From JAKVAV01 sp964635965 (GTDB lineage Bacteria > Bacteroidota > Bacteroidia > Flavobacteriales_D > Cryomorphaceae): a stretch of 18,016 nucleotides of DNA. Shown piece by piece: positions 15,396 through 18,016 of the stretch. The position numbers and the translations under genes were made by a program. The stretch lies in NCBI GenBank assembly GCA_964635965.1, contig CAZWQX010000081.1, positions 1 through 18,016 of the forward strand, written 5' to 3'. Positions within the stretch are counted from its first letter, which is position 1. Each line of letters starts with the position of its first letter. The notes below the pieces were generated by a model, which saw only the letters and a program-made list of their open reading frames with translations, was not told the DNA's origin and ran no database searches.

Positions 15396-15533
15396 GTAGG
15401 TGTAGCAGGCATTCCCTTTGTGATACCCTCCAAAGCTAATTCACTAGCTCCCAAACAACTTCTCAAATAATTGTACATTGAGCTGCCCCTTTGCCTCCAT
15501 GACGATTGGAGCTGGGGTCTTAAACCAAACCCT

Positions 15534-15833
15534 ATGGAATACGCCACACTAAGCCAAGCCATCAACGGCCTGCGTGAGCAGGGCTATACCGAAGACTTTA
15601 ACCTACGTGGTGACTGCATTCAATGCCTCGCCCACGCTCTCGAACTTTCTCCCGAAGATTTTGAGATCGACAAAGTCTTTCGCTTTGAGGGAGCTTCCGA
15701 TCCCGACGATAATTCCATACTCTTTGCCATCTCCTCAAAAGACGAAACCCTCAAAGGGGTATTGGTTGATGCCTATGGCACCTATGCTGATCCGCTTACC
15801 ACGGAGATGATCAAAAAACTACGCACAAACTAA
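15534..15833 (+). CDS. Small conserved protein, often named phosphoribosylpyrophosphate synthetase
   Basis: 99 residues from ATG 15534. A frame from TTG 15471 would add 21 residues without family similarity, so I reject it. The sequence (ATLSQAINGLREQGYTEDF, FEIDKVFRFEGASDPDDNS, KGVLVDAYGTYADPLTTEM) is that of a small Bacteroidota family of about 100 residues. Databases often label this family phosphoribosylpyrophosphate synthetase. The protein is far too short for that enzyme, which has about 310 residues, and shows no PRPP-binding loop, so the label is probably wrong. No signal or membrane segment; cytoplasmic. It is six bases upstream of a membrane-protein gene, probably in one operon. Cys33 and Cys36 form a C-x2-C pair (GDCIQC) that could bind metal. 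Confidence 0.9.
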   Translation: MEYATLSQAINGLREQGYTEDFNLRGDCIQCLAHALELSPEDFEIDKVFRFEGASDPDDNSILFAISSKDETLKGVLVDAYGTYADPLTTEMIKKLRTN

Positions 15834-15839
15834 CCAACT

Positions 15840-16286
15840 ATGAAAATTCTAAAAAACATCCTCGCGGTGATCCTGGGCATCGTTATCGGTAGCCTCGTGA
15901 ACATGTTAATTATTATTGTTTCCTATGGCTTTGTTACCTACCCGGAGGGGGTTGTGCCGATGGGAATGGGCGATTTCTTCGATCCGGTGGCGATGCAGAC
16001 CACTTTCGACAGCATCAAGGCCAATATCGATAAGTTCGGGTTCTCCCATTACATCATGCCTTTTTTGGCGCATGCCCTGGGTACGATGGCCGGAGCTTTT
16101 ATCGCCGCCAAAGTAGCAGCCACCAAGAAAATGGTCTTTGCCTACGTCATTGGCGCCTGGTTCTTATTGGGTGGTATTGTGAATGCCCTTGATTTGGGCA
16201 TGGGTTTCGTGGCGATGGGGATTGATATTCTCCTGGCCTATATTCCATTTGCCTACCTCGGTGGAAAAATTGCTACCCGCAAATAA
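15840..16286 (+). CDS. Four-helix integral membrane protein
   Basis: 148 residues with four predicted transmembrane helices: about 7-31, 68-88 (SHYIMPFLAHALGTMAGAFI), 97-117 and 122-143. A loop of about 35 residues (TYPEGVVPMGMGDFF and on) follows helix 1 and lies outside if the N-terminus is inside. Glycine-rich helices and a basic end (GGKIATRK) suit a small inner-membrane protein. No transporter or enzyme motif is visible. It follows the small soluble protein by six bases. Confidence 0.88.
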   Translation: MKILKNILAVILGIVIGSLVNMLIIIVSYGFVTYPEGVVPMGMGDFFDPVAMQTTFDSIKANIDKFGFSHYIMPFLAHALGTMAGAFIAAKVAATKKMVFAYVIGAWFLLGGIVNALDLGMGFVAMGIDILLAYIPFAYLGGKIATRK

Positions 16287-16367
16287 GTGCCAAGCGAATG
16301 CAAGGCTTGTATCGCTCCTTTGCAAACCGAGAGCTTTCTCAGCTTTAGCCGTTAAATCCGCCCGAGA

Positions 16368-17300
16368 ATGAGAACTCTTCTGATTATCTTTTTTGTTGCA
16401 CTTCGATTCGCTGGTCAGGCTCAAATAGATTGGTCGATTGACGAAGAGTTCAAGGGAAAGGTAAAGCTCGACCGAACGACTAGTTACTCGGAAGATAGGG
16501 CCGTAAAGGTTTCGCACCTCTCTGACTCGGTTGCCGATTATAACATCATCGAGACAAAGGTGATTCGATTCAATGAGTTCGGCCAGCCCATCAGCCATCT
16601 ATTGTACACCAATGAAGGCGACACCATCGGGTCGTGTGAGTGGGAGTACGATCACCAAGGACGCGTCATTAAACAGACCGATTACCGTGAAATCGATCGT
16701 CTGGAGAGAACCATCGAATATGAGTATACGGCTGATGTACTAACGACCAAAAAGTTCTATGACAAAAACAGCATCCTTTATAGCACATGGAAACAAGAGG
16801 TAGATTCGCTGAATTTTCAAACTAGGTACTACGAGCTGATAAATGGTAAAACAGAAGACGATTATATCACCCTTTTGAACGACTCCTTCTTGCCTTGGAA
16901 AGAGTATAAAGTGGACTCAATGGGCACTAAGGTGCAATTTGCAGAGAAGTTATATGATGACCATGACCAACTGGTTTCATACAAGTTTTGGAGCCAAGAC
17001 TCATCGCGGTATAACCATCGTGAATTTGAATATGACCCCAACGGTAACACGTTGCGAATGGAAGAATTCGACCGAAACGGACAGCTCATAAAGACCATCA
17101 CCCAGCAATACGACGAATACCAAAATGAGGTCAAAGTGGTAACGAGTTACCCAAGCGGAATGCGTTATACCGAACGCATTGATTACGAATACGACGACCG
17201 TGGAAATTGGACTTTTAGGAAATCATATTCGGAGTATGCCAATGGCCGGGACTATGAAAATTCAAAAAGTGTAAGGCATATTGAGTATTACAAACAGTAA
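16368..17300 (+). CDS. Exported YD/RHS-like repeat protein
   Basis: 310 residues. The signal peptide is MRTLLIIFFVALRFAGQAQ, cut after Ala18. The body has degenerate YD-type repeats: EWEYDHQGRVIKQTDY (91-106), YEYTADVLTTKKFYDKNS (118-135), REFEYDPNGNTLRMEEFD (218-235), then RNGQLIKTITQQYDEYQN and DYEYDDRGNWTFRKSY. This is the strand pattern of RHS/YD shells, but the protein is far too short for a toxin-encapsulating shell, and no RHS core or C-terminal toxin domain follows. Probably a secreted beta-solenoid of unknown role. An 81-base spacer precedes it; about 700 bases without a convincing gene follow. Confidence 0.88.
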   Translation: MRTLLIIFFVALRFAGQAQIDWSIDEEFKGKVKLDRTTSYSEDRAVKVSHLSDSVADYNIIETKVIRFNEFGQPISHLLYTNEGDTIGSCEWEYDHQGRVIKQTDYREIDRLERTIEYEYTADVLTTKKFYDKNSILYSTWKQEVDSLNFQTRYYELINGKTEDDYITLLNDSFLPWKEYKVDSMGTKVQFAEKLYDDHDQLVSYKFWSQDSSRYNHREFEYDPNGNTLRMEEFDRNGQLIKTITQQYDEYQNEVKVVTSYPSGMRYTERIDYEYDDRGNWTFRKSYSEYANGRDYENSKSVRHIEYYKQ

Positions 17301-17330
17301 TATCCGGCTGCAATAAAAAACGTCAGGATG

Positions 17331-17368
17331 TTCCGGCTATTAGCCGAAACCGTTAGCCTATATTTTTT
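17331..17368 (+). terminator. Possible weak terminator after the YD-repeat gene
   Basis: CGGCT (17334-17338) and AGCCG (17342-17346) form a five-bp stem with a three-base loop, extended by TT/AA across a bulged C. A run of six T lies at 17363-17368, about 15 bases beyond, which is too far for a classic terminator. Confidence 0.25.
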
Positions 17369-17554
17369 AATATCGAATCCACCCCAATAGGCTTTTTCAT
17401 TCCCTTCTCTTTCTTATATTTAGGACAACCAAAACCGAGAGACGAGAACAAACCTTTGCTGTGATTTAAGATTTATAAAAGTTCCTGTAGGAGGGAAGCT
17501 TCAACGTGATGGTTGAGGGTGATTTTGCGACTATTCCGAAAGGTGGAAGATAGC

Positions 17555-17625
17555 ATGAATAAACCAAGCTTATTTAAGGATATACCCGTATTTAAGGGGT
17601 ATATCGCTAAGTTTTATTTCATTAT
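17555..17625. repeat. Interrupted palindrome
   Basis: The core is a perfect nine-bp inverted repeat, GATATACCC (17579-17587) and GGGTATATC (17597-17605), around a nine-base loop. Outside it AAGCTTA (17566-17572) pairs with TAAGTTT (17608-17614), allowing a G-T pair. ATGAATAAA (17555-17563) resembles the complement of TTTATTTCAT (17613-17622). There is no T tract at its edge, so it is not an obvious terminator. Confidence 0.55.
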
Positions 17626-17888
17626 AAACAAGTTGAGCGCAATTGAATATTACCTGTTCGGGTAGTTCCGCTGTTCCGTATTTCGATTGACCTGAGTACC
17701 CGCTGCGGCCGTCGGTTACGTTCTTTTAGAAAATGGTCATTTAAGCCATGTAATCGGTTGCTTAAAAGGTTGTTTCTTCTGCCACTCTCATCGAAGAGAA
17801 TATTCGCGCATCGGGTAGGGGAGCCACTCGTCTGTCGATCCCGAAATATCGGACCGCAGCTCTCATCAATGGATAAAAGAACAACTGC

Positions 17889-18016
17889 GCTCAACATGGC
17901 ATATAAAACACGCCGGTTTCTTCTTCGAAGAAAAAAGAGATATTTTTAAGGAAGTAATTCGGCTTCGGGAGTGGGCGATTCGATCAAAGCGGCGCGTTCC
18001 ATATGCCCGACCGTTG
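17889..18016. mobile_element. attC-like folded recombination site, cut by the window edge
   Basis: GCTCAAC at 17889-17895 fits the attC R'' box RYYYAAC, and GTTG at 18013-18016 is the beginning of a possible R' box GTTRRRY. Between them, arms 17898-17919 and 17986-18007 pair at 18 of 22 positions with no gap: GGCATAT with ATATGCC, then AAC with GTT, CGCCG with CGGCG, and TTT with AAA. Three of the four mismatches are A-C on the top strand, so they become G-T wobbles on the bottom strand, the strand that folds in integron attC recombination. The visible length of 128 bases plus a few beyond the edge falls within the attC range. No integrase is in the window. An RNA hairpin on the minus strand is the main alternative. 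Confidence 0.4.

Larger units (their letters stand above)
17301..18016. other. 716-base region without a convincing gene
   Basis: No frame here looks like a conserved protein. The left part (17301-17550) is A+T-rich with a possible -7 box TATATTTA at 17415-17422 and a perfect AGGAGG at 17489-17494, unusual in this phylum. From about 17640 the sequence is richer in G+C and CpG than the neighbouring genes. The whole right half is dominated by dyad symmetries, listed separately. It may be a cassette-like, structured-RNA or mobile-element-derived region. Confidence 0.5.

Noticed and set aside
15434..15449. AGCTA/TAGCT inverted repeat in the 138-base spacer
   Set aside because: Five-bp arms without a T tract; likely chance.
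15471..15533. N-terminal extension of the gene at 15534 from TTG
   Set aside because: Non-ATG start, and the added 21 residues do not fit the family, whose members begin near MEYATLSQA.
17555..17665. 36-codon ORF beginning MNKPSLFKDIPVFKG
   Set aside because: Its first half lies inside the palindrome at 17555-17625 and it has no visible homologue. Kept only as a curiosity.
17622..17897. 91-codon minus-strand open frame spanning the inverted-repeat segment
   Set aside because: Very Arg/Ser-rich, no recognisable domain or signal, and its ends coincide with the inverted repeat, so the open frame is probably a by-product of base composition.
17758..17949. 63-codon plus-strand frame starting with TTG
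   Set aside because: Non-ATG start, highly basic composition, overlaps the hairpin arms and the opposite frame; no family resemblance.
17946..18014. Possible C-terminus of a minus-strand gene entering from the right edge (22 codons, ending EAELLP)
   Set aside because: It reads plausibly, but three other frames are also open here and the bases form the right arm of the attC-like hairpin. Cannot be decided without sequence beyond 18016.

Overview
The window looks like chromosomal DNA of a Bacteroidota bacterium, probably a free-living Flavobacteriales/Cryomorphaceae-type organism. The evidence is the moderate G+C, the near absence of Shine-Dalgarno sequences, Sec signal peptides ending in SAQ or FSQ, TAnnTTTG-like -7 promoter boxes, and protein families typical of the phylum (stand-alone Reg_prop propellers, DUF5777 barrels, TonB-C proteins, CX4CH cytochrome-like lipoproteins). 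All 21 confident genes are on the + strand. No rRNA, tRNA, CRISPR array, transposase or integrase gene was seen.

Layout. 1-5.8 kb: two unrecognised exported proteins, a lipoprotein made of one seven-bladed Reg_prop propeller, a large exported protein closed by a clear intrinsic terminator (4430-4468), and a two-gene membrane-protein operon (4534-5786). 5.9-10 kb: a redox/envelope cluster with a Crp/Fnr regulator, a YgaP-like membrane protein, two lipoproteins carrying three cytochrome-c-like domains, an OB-fold membrane-anchored protein, a YceI protein and a DUF5777 barrel overlapping it by ATGA. 10.1-12 kb: an ECF-type sigma factor with a cysteine-bearing tail, a hairpin terminator, and a complete haloalkane dehalogenase of subfamily HLD-II. 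12.1-14.9 kb: four single-gene units of unknown or TonB-like secreted proteins; three of the gene-to-gene spacers contain a related sequence. 14.9-17.3 kb: small membrane and cytoplasmic proteins and a YD-repeat-like exported protein.

17.3-18.0 kb is about 700 bases with no convincing gene but much dyad symmetry. It holds a palindrome at 17555-17625, an inverted pair GTTGAGC / GCTCAAC 250 bases apart, and a 22-bp imperfect hairpin (arms 17898-17919 and 17986-18007) flanked by GCTCAAC on the left and GTTG at the very end of the window. This architecture resembles an integron attC site cut off by the window edge and is the most unusual signal here.

Functional reading. The 5.9-10 kb block plausibly encodes envelope electron-transfer or stress functions under the Crp/Fnr-family regulator at its head, but only co-direction and domain content support this. 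The other genes are mostly envelope or secreted proteins of unknown role.
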